64,000 nt of DNA from Halomonas sp. HL-93 (GTDB lineage Bacteria; Pseudomonadota; Gammaproteobacteria; Pseudomonadales; Halomonadaceae). Below the pieces are notes generated by a model, which did not search any database, was not told the origin of the DNA, and was given only the letters and a program-made list of their open reading frames with translations. How positions within the stretch are numbered: position 1 is the stretch's first letter; every line of letters begins with the position of its first letter. The position numbers were made by a program, and so were the translations under genes. Positions 46,121-55,633 of the stretch are shown here, one piece after another. The DNA lies in NCBI RefSeq assembly GCF_900086985.1, contig NZ_LT593974.1, positions 1,364,001-1,428,000 of the forward strand, read 5' to 3'.

Positions 46121-46496
46121 TTTTTGCCTCCAGCAAGGCGCGGTCGGCGGCTAATTGACGTAGCGTTTCTTTCAGTAAGGTGTGTTGTTTCGCTTGGCGA
46201 AGCGCAATAACCGCCAACGTGAAGCTGGCGGCAATCAATACCAAGGCACTAACTGCAATAGCGGTGAGCCGGTAAGTGTCCCAGAAAAGCACCACCACTA
46301 GCGCGACCAAGGTGGCGACACCTAGCAGCAACAAAAGTAGGCTGGCGCCAGCAATGAGCATTAGCACCATAAGCCTGGAGCGTTCTTCTTCAAGCTCCAC
46401 CACCGCTAAACGTAGTCGCGTCTCACCATTGGCAATCAGCGAGTTAAGCAAACGTTTAGCGGCTGAAAAAACGCGTTGGGTGGGCCCCAAAGCCAT
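46095..46496 (-). CDS. yqjE: YqjE-like membrane protein (holin-superfamily fold)
   Basis: 133 residues with two strongly hydrophobic segments (about 41-70 and 75-100) and charged ends, as in YqjE (Actinobacterial holin-X/phage holin superfamily name only; no lysis role implied). It overlaps yqjD by one base and yqjK by 26. Confidence 0.85.
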   Translation of the reverse strand: MALGPTQRVFSAAKRLLNSLIANGETRLRLAVVELEEERSRLMVLMLIAGASLLLLLLGVATLVALVVVLFWDTYRLTAIAVSALVLIAASFTLAVIALRQAKQHTLLKETLRQLAADRALLEAKNEPEQRAR

Positions 46497-46828
46497 TAGC
46501 GACGACCGAGTAGCATACCGATGATGACACCTGTTGCGGCACCGATGCCGATGCTGGTCCAGGGATTTTCATGAACATACCTGTCGCAAGCGTCGGCTTG
46601 GTGTGTCAAGGAGTCGCGGGTGTCTTCATAAATACGCTCGCCACGAGCTTCCAAGCGATGGCGGGTATCCTTGAGGCGTTGCTCGGCACGGGTGCGGAGG
46701 TCGCGCATCTCACCACTGGCATCTTTTGAGGTAGCGTTTACCAATTCTTCAACGGTATCGCTTAGGTGGCGCAGATCTTCTTTCAGTTGATCGGCCTGTG
46801 CGGTGCTTTCGTTTTGACGTTTAGCCAT
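46496..46828 (-). CDS. yqjD: YqjD/ElaB-family ribosome-associated membrane protein
   Basis: A DUF883 protein of 110 residues: a long amphipathic helix (about 10-80) and one C-terminal membrane segment with the glycine pattern GIGAATGVIIGMLLGRR. E. coli YqjD binds ribosomes at the inner membrane in stationary phase. The ATG at 46828 has AAGGA upstream; a longer in-frame start at 46867 is rejected. Confidence 0.9.
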   Translation of the reverse strand: MAKRQNESTAQADQLKEDLRHLSDTVEELVNATSKDASGEMRDLRTRAEQRLKDTRHRLEARGERIYEDTRDSLTHQADACDRYVHENPWTSIGIGAATGVIIGMLLGRR

Positions 46829-46899
46829 GATGTCATCCTTTGACGGTAAGTGAACAACTACCAGCATAGCAGTCGCATAACCACTGACAAGTGAATTGC

Positions 46900-47928
46900 T
46901 TATCGGTTCAGGCCGCTGGCGCTGAATAACGGATTTAAACTAAACCCAATGCTCAGGCGATGTACGCGGTGATCGTAATCGATCAGGCTCTCGCCGTAAC
47001 CGTAGTAGTATTGGACATGGGCACGCAGAGAATTGAAGGCAGGCCAGCTGTAGTCAATTTGTGTGCCCATGTTGCCGGCGCTTGGATTGCCACGCAGTTG
47101 TCCGCTGACTTCATGGTTATCATCGAGCCGCTTTGCCACACGAATATCGCCATAGCCCATGTAGCGTTCAATGTCTGGGTTATCATCATCTTCTTCGGAT
47201 TCGGGAACCCGCCAGTGGGGCGCAAAGGTAACGGCCCAGTCGCCACGTTGAAAAATACTCTCGAGATAGACGCGGTTCCAACTGCGCGATAATGGGTCCG
47301 AACGGCCGTTAGACTGGTGGTTAATCGCCACCCGGTTGCGCGTATTGACCCAGCCCAAGGCATCCCAGGGGGTGTCTATGTCGATAAACATTTCAGGTTC
47401 ATAATTGGTCTCGCGAAACGGCGAGGACGCATCGGTGTTATAGGCTTGCCACCAGCTGCGCTGGGTATAGCCAAAATAAAGATCGCCAACGTCGTCCCCC
47501 AGCAAATCTTCTGCCAGATTGACCTTGGCACTGAACTGGAATTTCAGCTCGCTATCATCTGGCGCTGTGTCGGACGAGATACTGCGAAAATTGTCGCGAT
47601 TCTGATTCTCGTTGTAGCTTACCGGGAAAAGGTAATTAGTCCGGTGGGTGGTGATCGAGAATGGGTTGCGTCCGGATTCTTGTTCCAGCTCACGCCGCTC
47701 GTTCAGGTCTTCAATCGCAACCAGTTCGGGTGGCGGCACAACGGTATCACTATTGGACTCAAGGTCATCAACCTGACGTAACTGCTGGTGGAGTTGGGAT
47801 AGCTCGCTATTCAGTTCGTCGATGCGCGCTTCGATCTCCTCGCGGCTGTCGGCGTAAGCGAGAGTACTGACGGCGGTCAAACCGCACAGCACAATAAAAC
47901 ATGTTAAATGTCGGTGTCGAATGGCCAT
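46900..47928 (-). CDS. pldA: outer-membrane phospholipase A
   Basis: OMPLA hydrolyses phospholipids that reach the outer leaflet. From the ATG at 47928 it has 342 residues with a signal peptide (cleaved after YA-D, about 27). The catalytic triad is in NHQSNGRSDPLSRSWNR: His204, Ser206 and Asn218, and the rest forms a 12-strand barrel with a C-terminal aromatic region. Residues 28-55 form an extra Glu/Gln-rich coiled-coil stretch not present in the E. coli enzyme. A single gene between yqjD and mscK. Confidence 0.93.
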   Translation of the reverse strand: MAIRHRHLTCFIVLCGLTAVSTLAYADSREEIEARIDELNSELSQLHQQLRQVDDLESNSDTVVPPPELVAIEDLNERRELEQESGRNPFSITTHRTNYLFPVSYNENQNRDNFRSISSDTAPDDSELKFQFSAKVNLAEDLLGDDVGDLYFGYTQRSWWQAYNTDASSPFRETNYEPEMFIDIDTPWDALGWVNTRNRVAINHQSNGRSDPLSRSWNRVYLESIFQRGDWAVTFAPHWRVPESEEDDDNPDIERYMGYGDIRVAKRLDDNHEVSGQLRGNPSAGNMGTQIDYSWPAFNSLRAHVQYYYGYGESLIDYDHRVHRLSIGFSLNPLFSASGLNR

Positions 47929-48079
47929 CGATAACTCACAAAAATAGGTGGGGCACGTGCCTGTGCCCATGTTGTTCTATCACGCTGTCGGCATAAGTCA
48001 ACTGTTATGATTGCGCGGTGGCTGACAACCCCCGACAATAGCCAAGCTCAACATCGACGCATCTACGAGGCATGGCGCT

Positions 48080-51000
48080 GTGGTTAAATTTACCTTTCCA
48101 TTGGTAATGAAAGGGTTAGTGGCCTTAGCGCTGCTGCTGTGCAGCCTCGCGCTAAGTGCGGCGACGCTGAACGATGTGCCTGATGAAAGGGCGCTTCAGG
48201 AGCGTCTTGCTGAGCTTGAATCCCAGGAGACTTTAAACGCTCAGCAGGCGCTTGATCAACAGGCCTTGGCCGCCGCGTTGGAGGCTTATGAGCGTTTGGA
48301 TGCCATTGAGCAGCAGCTTGCCGAGCTAGAAGAGCGAGTAAGCCAGGCCCCCGACGCGCTTATCAGCGTAGAGCGTTCGCTCGGTGAAGCTGAAGATAGC
48401 GATGATGTGCCATCGATCGATGAGCTAAGCGACTTGCCTTTGGCAGCATTGGAAGCCGAGCAGGCAGAGGCGCTGACCAATCTTCAGCAGCTTCAGAGCC
48501 AGTTGGCTGAAGTGAATTCGCAATTTTTAACCGCACAAACGCTGCCGGAACGAGCTCAGCAATCCATGGCGGTAACGCTTGAACGGATGGAGACACTCCG
48601 CCGTGACTACGCCGAGCGTGAAGCCATGCTGGGAGATCGTCAGCTGTCCGCCCTCAATGACGCGCGCATGATTCAACTCCGCCTTGAGCGTGCCGTGGCT
48701 GAGCGTGAGGTGGCGCTCTATCAACGCCAGTTGAGCGCTAATGGTCGGCTGCGTGATCTTGCCCAGCAGCGTCGTGACTTATTACTGCTACAAATTGACC
48801 AGCAAGAGCAGCAGCTGAACTTACTGCAAAGTGTCACTGACCGAGAGCGGCGGCTGGCATCCGAACAGGCGATAGCCGATGCCGCACAGGGCAACCCCTT
48901 AATTGCTGCAGGACATCCTATTGTCGTCCAGGCGCAACAGCGCAATCAAGCGCTGAGCCTGTCGTTGCTGCAGGCTGGCGAGCGCGATAACAGCTTGGTG
49001 CGCGATAACATCGATGCCCAGCGTCAGCTTGAGCACGTTCGCCAGCTACAGCGCAGCTTGAATGAACAAATCGAGGCCATCCGAGGCAGTCAGTTGCTAT
49101 CGCGGATACTTCGCGAGCAGCGCCAGTCGCTGCCCACCGTATTGCCGCGCCGCGATTTGCAGGATGAAATTGCCGACTTACGGCTGCAGCAGTTTGATCT
49201 GGTCCGCCAGCGCGATCAACTTCGCCAGGCCGAGCAACTGTCAAGGCAGCGGCTTCAGGAGGCAAATATTGAGCCGACGCCTGCGTTGATCAATACACTG
49301 TCACGGCTTTACCAGTCTCGACGTGAATTGGTCGAGCAGCTTGAAGAGGTTTACGGACGTTTGTTAAGCGCCGCCGTCGAGCTACAGCTTAACCAGCAGC
49401 AGTTACTGACCACCACCCAGGCATTGCGCACCACTATTGATGAGCAGCTGTTTTGGGTAGCGAATAGTCGCCCTTTGGACGTTAATTGGCTGCGCCAATT
49501 ACCCCAACACCTTCGCCTGGAATGGCAAGAAGGCGAGTGGCGCGCCATTCTGCCGACCCGCTGGCCGTCGCTGGATTGGGAAATGCTTAGCGGGCTCCCC
49601 TTTTTCGTGGTCAGTCTTATTCTGGTGGCCCTGCGGCGCCTGATTAAAACCCGCTTGGCCACGCTGCATAGTCAAATAGGCCGGCTCAAAAGCGACACGC
49701 AGTTGCACACCCCAAAAGCTGTATTTCTGAATGCGCTACTGGCGGTGCCAGGGCCGTTGGCGCTTGCCGGTAGCGGTGTCGCCTTGGGCGCCACAGAAAG
49801 CCTACTGGCGACGAATGTGGCGCCTGCGTTAGTTCAGTTAGCACTTAGCTGGAGCGTTGTGGCCTGGGGGCGTAGGCTGCTAGTGGCCGACGGCGTGGCC
49901 GAGCAGCACTTTACCTGGTCGCCTGTTTATAACGCTCAGTTACGGCGGTTACTGGCTGGGCTGGGGGTGGCTCTGGTGCCGGTGATTGCTATCTCGACGT
50001 TAGCAGATAATCTGCAAACCCCGTTAGCCCAGCGGCCAGTTGCCATGGGCTTATTAACCTTGGGGCTGCTATCGATGGGCCTGTGTTTGGCGCGACTGAT
50101 CTTAGCCCATGTGCCCATTTTTGGCGTACGCCTGTTTCGCTTGTTGCTGGGTTTGTCCATGGCGGCGGTGCCCTTGGTCCTACTTGGACTGGTGATGTTG
50201 GGATACGAATACACGGCATTGAGACTGGTTGGCCGCTTTGTGGCCACGCTGTATCTGCTAGGCCTGTGGGTCGTGGTAGAAGCCACTGTGGTGCGAAGTT
50301 TAGCCGTTGCAGCAAGGCGTCTGGCGTACCGGCGGGCACTGGCCAAGCGCCGCGCCCAGGTTCAGGAAGGTGCCGAAGGCGGCTTGGAGGTAGTGGAGGA
50401 GCCTCCGCTGGACATGGAGCAGATAAATACCCAGTCGCTACGCCTCTCCAAACTGATTTTGTTGATTGCTTTCATTGGGCTGCTGTATCTGGTTTGGGCG
50501 GACCTGCTCTCGGTGCTGGGCTACTTGGATCAAGTGTCACTTTGGGAGAACACCGACGGCGAATTGGTTGACAGCGCGTTGTCTATTTCAGACCTGTTTG
50601 GTGCCCTGCTGGTGGTGGCATTGACGTTCATTATGGCGCGCAATTTGCCGGGGCTGCTGGAGGTCATGGTGTTGTCCCGTCTGACATTAAAGCAGGGCAG
50701 TGCCTATGCGATCAGCTCGCTGCTGTCGTACACCATTGTCGGCACCGGGGTGGTCATGGCGTTAGCCACGCTGGGCGTATCTTGGGATAAATTACAGTGG
50801 CTGGTAGCGGCCTTAAGCGTTGGCTTGGGGTTTGGGCTGCAAGAGATTTTTGCGAATTTTATTTCGGGGCTGATCATTCTGTTTGAACGCCCCATCCGGA
50901 TTGGCGACACCATCACGTTGGGTAATTTGCATGGCACGGTGAGCCGTATTCGTATCCGCGCCACAACGGTGACCGATTTCGACCGTAAAGAAATCATCAT

Positions 51001-51412
51001 TCCCAATAAAACCTTTGTCACCGACCAATTGATCAATTGGTCGCTCTCCGACAATGTCACCCGGGTGGTACTGACTTACGGCGTTGCTCATGGCTCGGAT
51101 TTAGCCCTGGTACATCGTCTGTTGCGGCAAGCAGCGGATGAAAACGCCCGCGTGCTGGTGGACCCTGAGCCACAGGTGTTTTGCATGAGCTATGGTCCTC
51201 ATAGCCTCAATTTTGAGCTGCGTATTTTTGTTAATGACCTGCTTGACCGGTTGTTTGCTGCCGATGAGGTGAACTGCCGTGTAGACGCGCTATTCCGCGA
51301 GGCTGATGTGCGTGTTGCCTTTGAGCAAATGGATGTTTGGCTGCACCATGAGTCGGGTGAGGCCGTTAAAGTGGAAACGCTTACGCCGCCGCAAGGTCCG
51401 GCGAGTGGTTAG
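48080..51412 (+). CDS. mscK: mechanosensitive channel MscK/KefA type
   Basis: A 1110-residue inner-membrane channel that releases solutes on hypo-osmotic shock. It has a signal peptide, a long periplasmic coiled coil (about 30-440), about eleven membrane segments (505-950) and the MscS core near the C-terminus with the pore helix LVAALSVGLGFGLQEIFANFISGLIILFERP and the beta domain TTVTDFDRKEIIIPNKTF. The GTG at 48080 is preceded by GAGG (48067-48070). A large osmotic channel suits a salt-tolerant host. Its stop shares TTAG with the convergent tlyA. Confidence 0.94.
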   Translation: MVKFTFPLVMKGLVALALLLCSLALSAATLNDVPDERALQERLAELESQETLNAQQALDQQALAAALEAYERLDAIEQQLAELEERVSQAPDALISVERSLGEAEDSDDVPSIDELSDLPLAALEAEQAEALTNLQQLQSQLAEVNSQFLTAQTLPERAQQSMAVTLERMETLRRDYAEREAMLGDRQLSALNDARMIQLRLERAVAEREVALYQRQLSANGRLRDLAQQRRDLLLLQIDQQEQQLNLLQSVTDRERRLASEQAIADAAQGNPLIAAGHPIVVQAQQRNQALSLSLLQAGERDNSLVRDNIDAQRQLEHVRQLQRSLNEQIEAIRGSQLLSRILREQRQSLPTVLPRRDLQDEIADLRLQQFDLVRQRDQLRQAEQLSRQRLQEANIEPTPALINTLSRLYQSRRELVEQLEEVYGRLLSAAVELQLNQQQLLTTTQALRTTIDEQLFWVANSRPLDVNWLRQLPQHLRLEWQEGEWRAILPTRWPSLDWEMLSGLPFFVVSLILVALRRLIKTRLATLHSQIGRLKSDTQLHTPKAVFLNALLAVPGPLALAGSGVALGATESLLATNVAPALVQLALSWSVVAWGRRLLVADGVAEQHFTWSPVYNAQLRRLLAGLGVALVPVIAISTLADNLQTPLAQRPVAMGLLTLGLLSMGLCLARLILAHVPIFGVRLFRLLLGLSMAAVPLVLLGLVMLGYEYTALRLVGRFVATLYLLGLWVVVEATVVRSLAVAARRLAYRRALAKRRAQVQEGAEGGLEVVEEPPLDMEQINTQSLRLSKLILLIAFIGLLYLVWADLLSVLGYLDQVSLWENTDGELVDSALSISDLFGALLVVALTFIMARNLPGLLEVMVLSRLTLKQGSAYAISSLLSYTIVGTGVVMALATLGVSWDKLQWLVAALSVGLGFGLQEIFANFISGLIILFERPIRIGDTITLGNLHGTVSRIRIRATTVTDFDRKEIIIPNKTFVTDQLINWSLSDNVTRVVLTYGVAHGSDLALVHRLLRQAADENARVLVDPEPQVFCMSYGPHSLNFELRIFVNDLLDRLFAADEVNCRVDALFREADVRVAFEQMDVWLHHESGEAVKVETLTPPQGPASG

Positions 51413-52167
51413 ACGGTTTTTTGTGCATAGAGCAGAAACTCGTGGTTACCGTCACCGCCGGTAATTGGGCTGATTTGCCAATGCGTGATCACTAACCCCA
51501 GTGCCTGACAGGTTTTGTGCAAGCGTTCCTCAACCTGCTGGTAATGAGCCGGATTGCGAACCACTCCCCGTTTATCCAGTGCTTTAGGGGTGAGCTCGAA
51601 CTGTGGTTTGACCAGTGAGATAAGCCGGCCACCGCCGGGCAGCAAGGCAGCTATCTCAGGCAATATCAAGGTTTGCGAAATAAACGATACATCCATAACC
51701 GCGACGTCAATGGGATGCTTAGCAAGCGCTCGTTGCAGAGCATTATCAGCGCTCATGGCGCGGCCATTGATGCCTTCCAGGCAGGTGATGCGGGGATCGC
51801 CACGCAGGCGAGCGTCTAGCTGACCATGACCGACTTCGACACCAATAACATGGCGTGCGCCAAAGTGAAGCGCGCAGTCGCTAAAACCACCGGTCGACTG
51901 CCCAACATCGAGCACGTTAAGGCCGTCAAGGCGAAGTGTCAGTGCGTTAAGCACTGCTTCTAGTTTGAGCCCGGCGCGAGACACATAACGTTCTTCGGGG
52001 TCGGGAGCAACGTAAAAGCTCGTCTCAACGGGCCACTTTTCGCTCGGTTTGGTCAACGGTGTGGTGCCCTCGGCAAGATAAACGCGCCCATGGCGAATAA
52101 GCCGCTGGGCGCGTGTGCGGGAGCTCACCAGCCCTTGGCTGACAAGTAGTTGGTCAAGTCGTGTCAT
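51409..52167 (-). CDS. tlyA: TlyA-family S4/FtsJ rRNA methyltransferase
   Basis: A 252-residue protein with an N-terminal S4 RNA-binding domain (MTRLDQLLVSQGLVSSRTRAQRLIRHGRVYL) and an FtsJ-type methyltransferase domain with NVLDVGQSTGGFSDCAL and VAVMDVSFISQTLILPEI. TlyA in actinobacteria 2'-O-methylates 16S and 23S rRNA; the family is often labelled hemolysin. Its start overlaps the stop of the preceding 680-residue gene by four bases (ATGA), so it is the distal gene of a three-gene operon with an ATP-grasp enzyme. Confidence 0.92.
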   Translation of the reverse strand: MTRLDQLLVSQGLVSSRTRAQRLIRHGRVYLAEGTTPLTKPSEKWPVETSFYVAPDPEERYVSRAGLKLEAVLNALTLRLDGLNVLDVGQSTGGFSDCALHFGARHVIGVEVGHGQLDARLRGDPRITCLEGINGRAMSADNALQRALAKHPIDVAVMDVSFISQTLILPEIAALLPGGGRLISLVKPQFELTPKALDKRGVVRNPAHYQQVEERLHKTCQALGLVITHWQISPITGGDGNHEFLLYAQKTV

Positions 52168-54206
52168 GCGTCGTTGGGTGATGTGCTCTGTGGGCCTTCA
52201 TTGGCCTGCAACTCCGCGGCGGGTAGCCGCTCGGCTCCCCAGCTTTGCTGCAAATAACGTATAACGGTGTTGAGCTCGTCTTCGGTAACCATCGCCAGTT
52301 CGCCACGCTCAAGCGGGTCGTAATGGTAAATGTAAAGCCGCGAGACAAACTGTGAAAACGGTAGCGAGGCTTCGCCAAAACGTTCGCCGTGGCCTGCTGT
52401 GCTGACTTTTACGCCACCTCCCCAATCCTGACCGCTGTCATTGTTGGGGTTGTAAAAGTAAATGCGCATCACGTCACCGGGGTCGAGTGAGGCGCGCAAA
52501 ATAGTGATGGCGTGCCAGCCAATGAATCGAGCAGCGCTGTCTGTGACGGCGATGCCGGCGGGCTGGGGGTGAATCAGCGGCTGGTTGCCGTTGTAATAAG
52601 GGTGATAGCAAGCATAAAAATGCCGCACGAAATCGTCAACATCACTAAGTTGACCGGTGGCCACATCGACATTAATGCGAAATCCGCGTCCCGACCACCA
52701 GCCATGGAATTCCGGGTTTACCCAGCGGTGAGGGTCGCCTTCTCGGTCCACACAGCGTCGGCCCATTTCCGCGTAAATGCGATCCAGGTGTGGCACCACG
52801 ATTAATGAAACGGGATCGAGATCGATGGGTAGCTCAGTGGCCACGCCCGAAAGGCTCGCCATCGACGAAATAGCTTGGCCTTCAAAGTGCATGATAATTT
52901 CGTCGTCGCGTGCAGCCCATGTGACCATTTGCAATAAATAGTCGGGGTCATTATAGGCCCACATCGAAAGCGCGCGGGCTGACTGGCAAGTCGGGTTATT
53001 GCCCTGGCCAACGCCAAGCGGTAAGCCAAGCATGCACAGCACGCCTTCCACTAAGCGTGCGCGGGGCGAGGTCGCTTCGCCATAGGCAATATTCAGCCGG
53101 GCTTGTGACCACTCAGATAGTGGCAGACTGAGTTGGCGCCACATGGCCGGTGCCACAGGCGGCTGGTAGAGAATTCCTCGCTCAAGCATCAATGCCAAGC
53201 CATAAACCGCTTGGCAGGTGGCGGGGTAAACACCGCCACGAATTAAGGCATGGACGAGTTCGCGATAACACAGAAGGCAGTCGCGGCCGGTTGACGAGAG
53301 CCCCAACGCTTCAGACACCAGATGATCGCCTTCTTCAAGCAAATGGCGAAGCAACACGGCGTGGTAAGGCGATACCAGCCCAGTGTCATGCATGGCCCGC
53401 GCAAAACCGGTGGCCTCTGCTTGTAGGGCAGATTGGTCCATGCCATCGAGTCGCTCGCGGTAGACCTCAACGCCTGGATCTTCACGGCACGCTTGGGTGG
53501 GCCCAAACAGCGAGCTAACCAAGCGGTCGGCACCTTGGCCGCTGGCCCCCAGGTCTATCTCGGGGTTGGCCTGGCACAGCGCAATTTGGGTAATCATTTG
53601 CTTGATCGAGTCGACCTGAATGGGGCGCTGTTTAAGAATGCGCCAAATTTCGTCGATCAACTGGTCGATGATGTGCTCGTAGCCAATCCGCTGGGCGAGG
53701 TGTTGAAAAAGCTTTCGTGGAATCGCGGCCAGGCGACCTTGTTGTTCACGCTCCGCTTCGCTGGGGGGGGTGAACAACAGCCATAAGTTAAGCGCGATCA
53801 CTTGGGTTAAATAGTGATGGGCATACTCCTGGGAAACCAGTGAGTGCTCAACGTCGCCTTTTGCCACCGCCAGAAGCCGCAGTTCACTTAATGCTTCAAT
53901 GACCACTAGATTGGCGTCGGCACTTTTGAGCGACAGCGTGGTAAGGGTGGGCACTAAATATTGCGGTGTTGCCCAGTCGGAGCCTTCAAATACGCCTGCG
54001 GATTCAAAATCAGCCGAGCGTGTTTCAAGCGCCTCACAGCCCCCATCCTGCATCAACAGTCGGCGAGCCGTATCTAGCACACGTGGAAGCTTGGCCGGTT
54101 TTGAAAATGTAGGCGCCTGCGTGAGCAGGCGCACAGCATCGTCAAATTTGGTCAGCAGCCCGTTGAGTTTTTCATCTTGCGCGGATGGCTGTTGATCGGT
54201 CGTCAC
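52164..54206 (-). CDS. unrecognised 680-residue protein with papain-like Cys/His/Asn signature
   Basis: I do not recognise this family. There is no signal peptide or membrane segment, so it is cytosolic. Residues 1-390 look helical. The C-terminal 280 residues suggest a papain-fold catalytic domain: NNPTCQSARALSMWA (Cys407 at the start of a helix), GWHAITIL (His565 on a strand) and FYNPNNDSGQDWG (Asn586-Asn589, then Trp595-Gly596), spaced like the Cys, His and Asn of papain-like peptidases and transglutaminases. FHGWWSGRGFR (500-510) and HPYYNGNQ (535-541) are other Gly/aromatic-rich, probably conserved, blocks. It lies 29 bases after an ATP-grasp gene and overlaps tlyA. An amide-bond hydrolase or transferase role is inference only. 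Confidence 0.6.
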   Translation of the reverse strand: MTTDQQPSAQDEKLNGLLTKFDDAVRLLTQAPTFSKPAKLPRVLDTARRLLMQDGGCEALETRSADFESAGVFEGSDWATPQYLVPTLTTLSLKSADANLVVIEALSELRLLAVAKGDVEHSLVSQEYAHHYLTQVIALNLWLLFTPPSEAEREQQGRLAAIPRKLFQHLAQRIGYEHIIDQLIDEIWRILKQRPIQVDSIKQMITQIALCQANPEIDLGASGQGADRLVSSLFGPTQACREDPGVEVYRERLDGMDQSALQAEATGFARAMHDTGLVSPYHAVLLRHLLEEGDHLVSEALGLSSTGRDCLLCYRELVHALIRGGVYPATCQAVYGLALMLERGILYQPPVAPAMWRQLSLPLSEWSQARLNIAYGEATSPRARLVEGVLCMLGLPLGVGQGNNPTCQSARALSMWAYNDPDYLLQMVTWAARDDEIIMHFEGQAISSMASLSGVATELPIDLDPVSLIVVPHLDRIYAEMGRRCVDREGDPHRWVNPEFHGWWSGRGFRINVDVATGQLSDVDDFVRHFYACYHPYYNGNQPLIHPQPAGIAVTDSAARFIGWHAITILRASLDPGDVMRIYFYNPNNDSGQDWGGGVKVSTAGHGERFGEASLPFSQFVSRLYIYHYDPLERGELAMVTEDELNTVIRYLQQSWGAERLPAAELQANEGPQSTSPNDA

Positions 54207-54235
54207 GGTGACTCCTTGTCCCGGTGGAGCGGGGA

Positions 54236-55459
54236 TTATACATAGAAGTCGAGATCTTCTTGATGTTTTAGTAGATCACGAAGGGTATGTGCATCCTCGC
54301 CCTTAAAGTAGACCAGCCCCCAGTGTGTGCCAAACGCGGTTCGTTTGGTAACGGTTTCTTCCATGGGCGCGGTCAGCTCGTGAGATTCGAAGTAGGGGTG
54401 ATCTTCGGTCTCTTCGGGAATTTCCAGGCGGCTGACCACGCGGCGGCGTGGATAAACACCGAAACAACCAGCAAAGCCGTCGGCATCCACCACTTCTTTG
54501 GGGAAAAATTCAGCGACTTCCTCGGCCGACGTTTTAGGGTCAAACACCAGCATGGAAGCCTGGTAGGCGTTAAATCCGTAAACGCGCTCAAGAAGCTCAA
54601 ATACCTTGAAACCAGGTGGCCGGTAGGCGACTTCGCCAAAGTACATTTCGCCATCGCTGGTGACAAAGTATTCCGGGTGAATCAGCCCAAAGTCGATATC
54701 GAAGGCCTTGATCAGCTTTTCAATTTGCGTTGTGATCTGCTCACGATATTTTTCAAGCTCAGGCGAGGCGGGAACGAAAACCGAATAGCCAAGCGTGACG
54801 TACTCTGAAATATTCAGAAACGCGATCTTGCCATTATGAACCCAGGCTTCAACGGCGAATTCCCATCCATCTAGGTGTGATTCCATTAATACCGGGAATT
54901 CTTCATCGGGGATGGTATCGACTTCGTCGGGGGTGCGAATGACTCGGTGGCCTAAACAGCCGGCTTTGTCGAATGCCTTGAGGTGGATCGGGTCGTTGGG
55001 GTCACCGTCAAGTTTAAGCAGCGTCTGGTTGACGCGCTTGAGAAAGCGAACAACGTCATCTTTATCGTGGGCTTCCTCAAAAATCCCCACGCGTATGCCG
55101 CCTAGCTGGGCGCGGCGCTTCATTAGCGCCTTATCGCGCAGTAGCAGCGACTGGCCGTATAGGCGTGGGTTATCAAGCAGCACAGAGTTGATTGCCCCGG
55201 CCCATTCCACTGTCTCTTCGTAGAGTGGAATAGCGACATCAACGCCTTTATCTTTTAGCGTTTCAGCAATTTCTAAAGAACGGTCATTTAAGCGTTCAAA
55301 ATTCCAAGGTACGTAGGGGATATCGTGTTTCTGGCAGTAGTCTTCTGCCCAATCGGGGGCCACCACGATGTAACGGCGATTAAAATTTTCTGCCGCTTCA
55401 ATGGCATTGAGGCTCCAGCCAAGTAGGGCGATATAGCCTTTGTTTGGATCCTTTTGCAT
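54236..55459 (-). CDS. ATP-grasp domain protein (carboxylate-amine ligase type)
   Basis: A 407-residue ATP-grasp enzyme; the fold makes an acyl phosphate and joins a carboxylate to an amine or thiol. The N-terminal pre-ATP-grasp Rossmann-like domain begins YIALLGWSLNAIEAAENF. The ATP-binding part includes LLKLDGDPNDPIHLKAF (about 147-163), the hinge VLMESHLDGWEFAVEAW (190-206) and the metal-binding GEVAYRPPG (275-283), the counterpart of E-x-N-x-R. The last 120 residues are family-specific. The ATG at 55459 has AAGGAG upstream. It leads the operon with the papain-like gene and tlyA. Substrate is unknown; carnosine-synthase-like and dipeptide ligases are distant relatives. Confidence 0.82.
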   Translation of the reverse strand: MQKDPNKGYIALLGWSLNAIEAAENFNRRYIVVAPDWAEDYCQKHDIPYVPWNFERLNDRSLEIAETLKDKGVDVAIPLYEETVEWAGAINSVLLDNPRLYGQSLLLRDKALMKRRAQLGGIRVGIFEEAHDKDDVVRFLKRVNQTLLKLDGDPNDPIHLKAFDKAGCLGHRVIRTPDEVDTIPDEEFPVLMESHLDGWEFAVEAWVHNGKIAFLNISEYVTLGYSVFVPASPELEKYREQITTQIEKLIKAFDIDFGLIHPEYFVTSDGEMYFGEVAYRPPGFKVFELLERVYGFNAYQASMLVFDPKTSAEEVAEFFPKEVVDADGFAGCFGVYPRRRVVSRLEIPEETEDHPYFESHELTAPMEETVTKRTAFGTHWGLVYFKGEDAHTLRDLLKHQEDLDFYV

Positions 55460-55633
55460 AGGTAACTCCTTCGGTGGGTGAGTGAAGAAAAGCCGAACCG
55501 AGCCGTGCACCATACACCAGGGGCAACGGCTTCGGCCATGTAGAGGTTGTCCGCACTGCAAACGCTTACGTGCGCGAATATGTTAGGCTGTGAGGTCAAC
55601 AGAATGTTCCAGCGGCAAGAGGAAAAGGCCAAG

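Noticed and set aside
46095..46496. Phage holin
   Set aside because: The family name includes holin, but the gene is part of the chromosomal yqjD-yqjE-yqjK group with no phage genes around.
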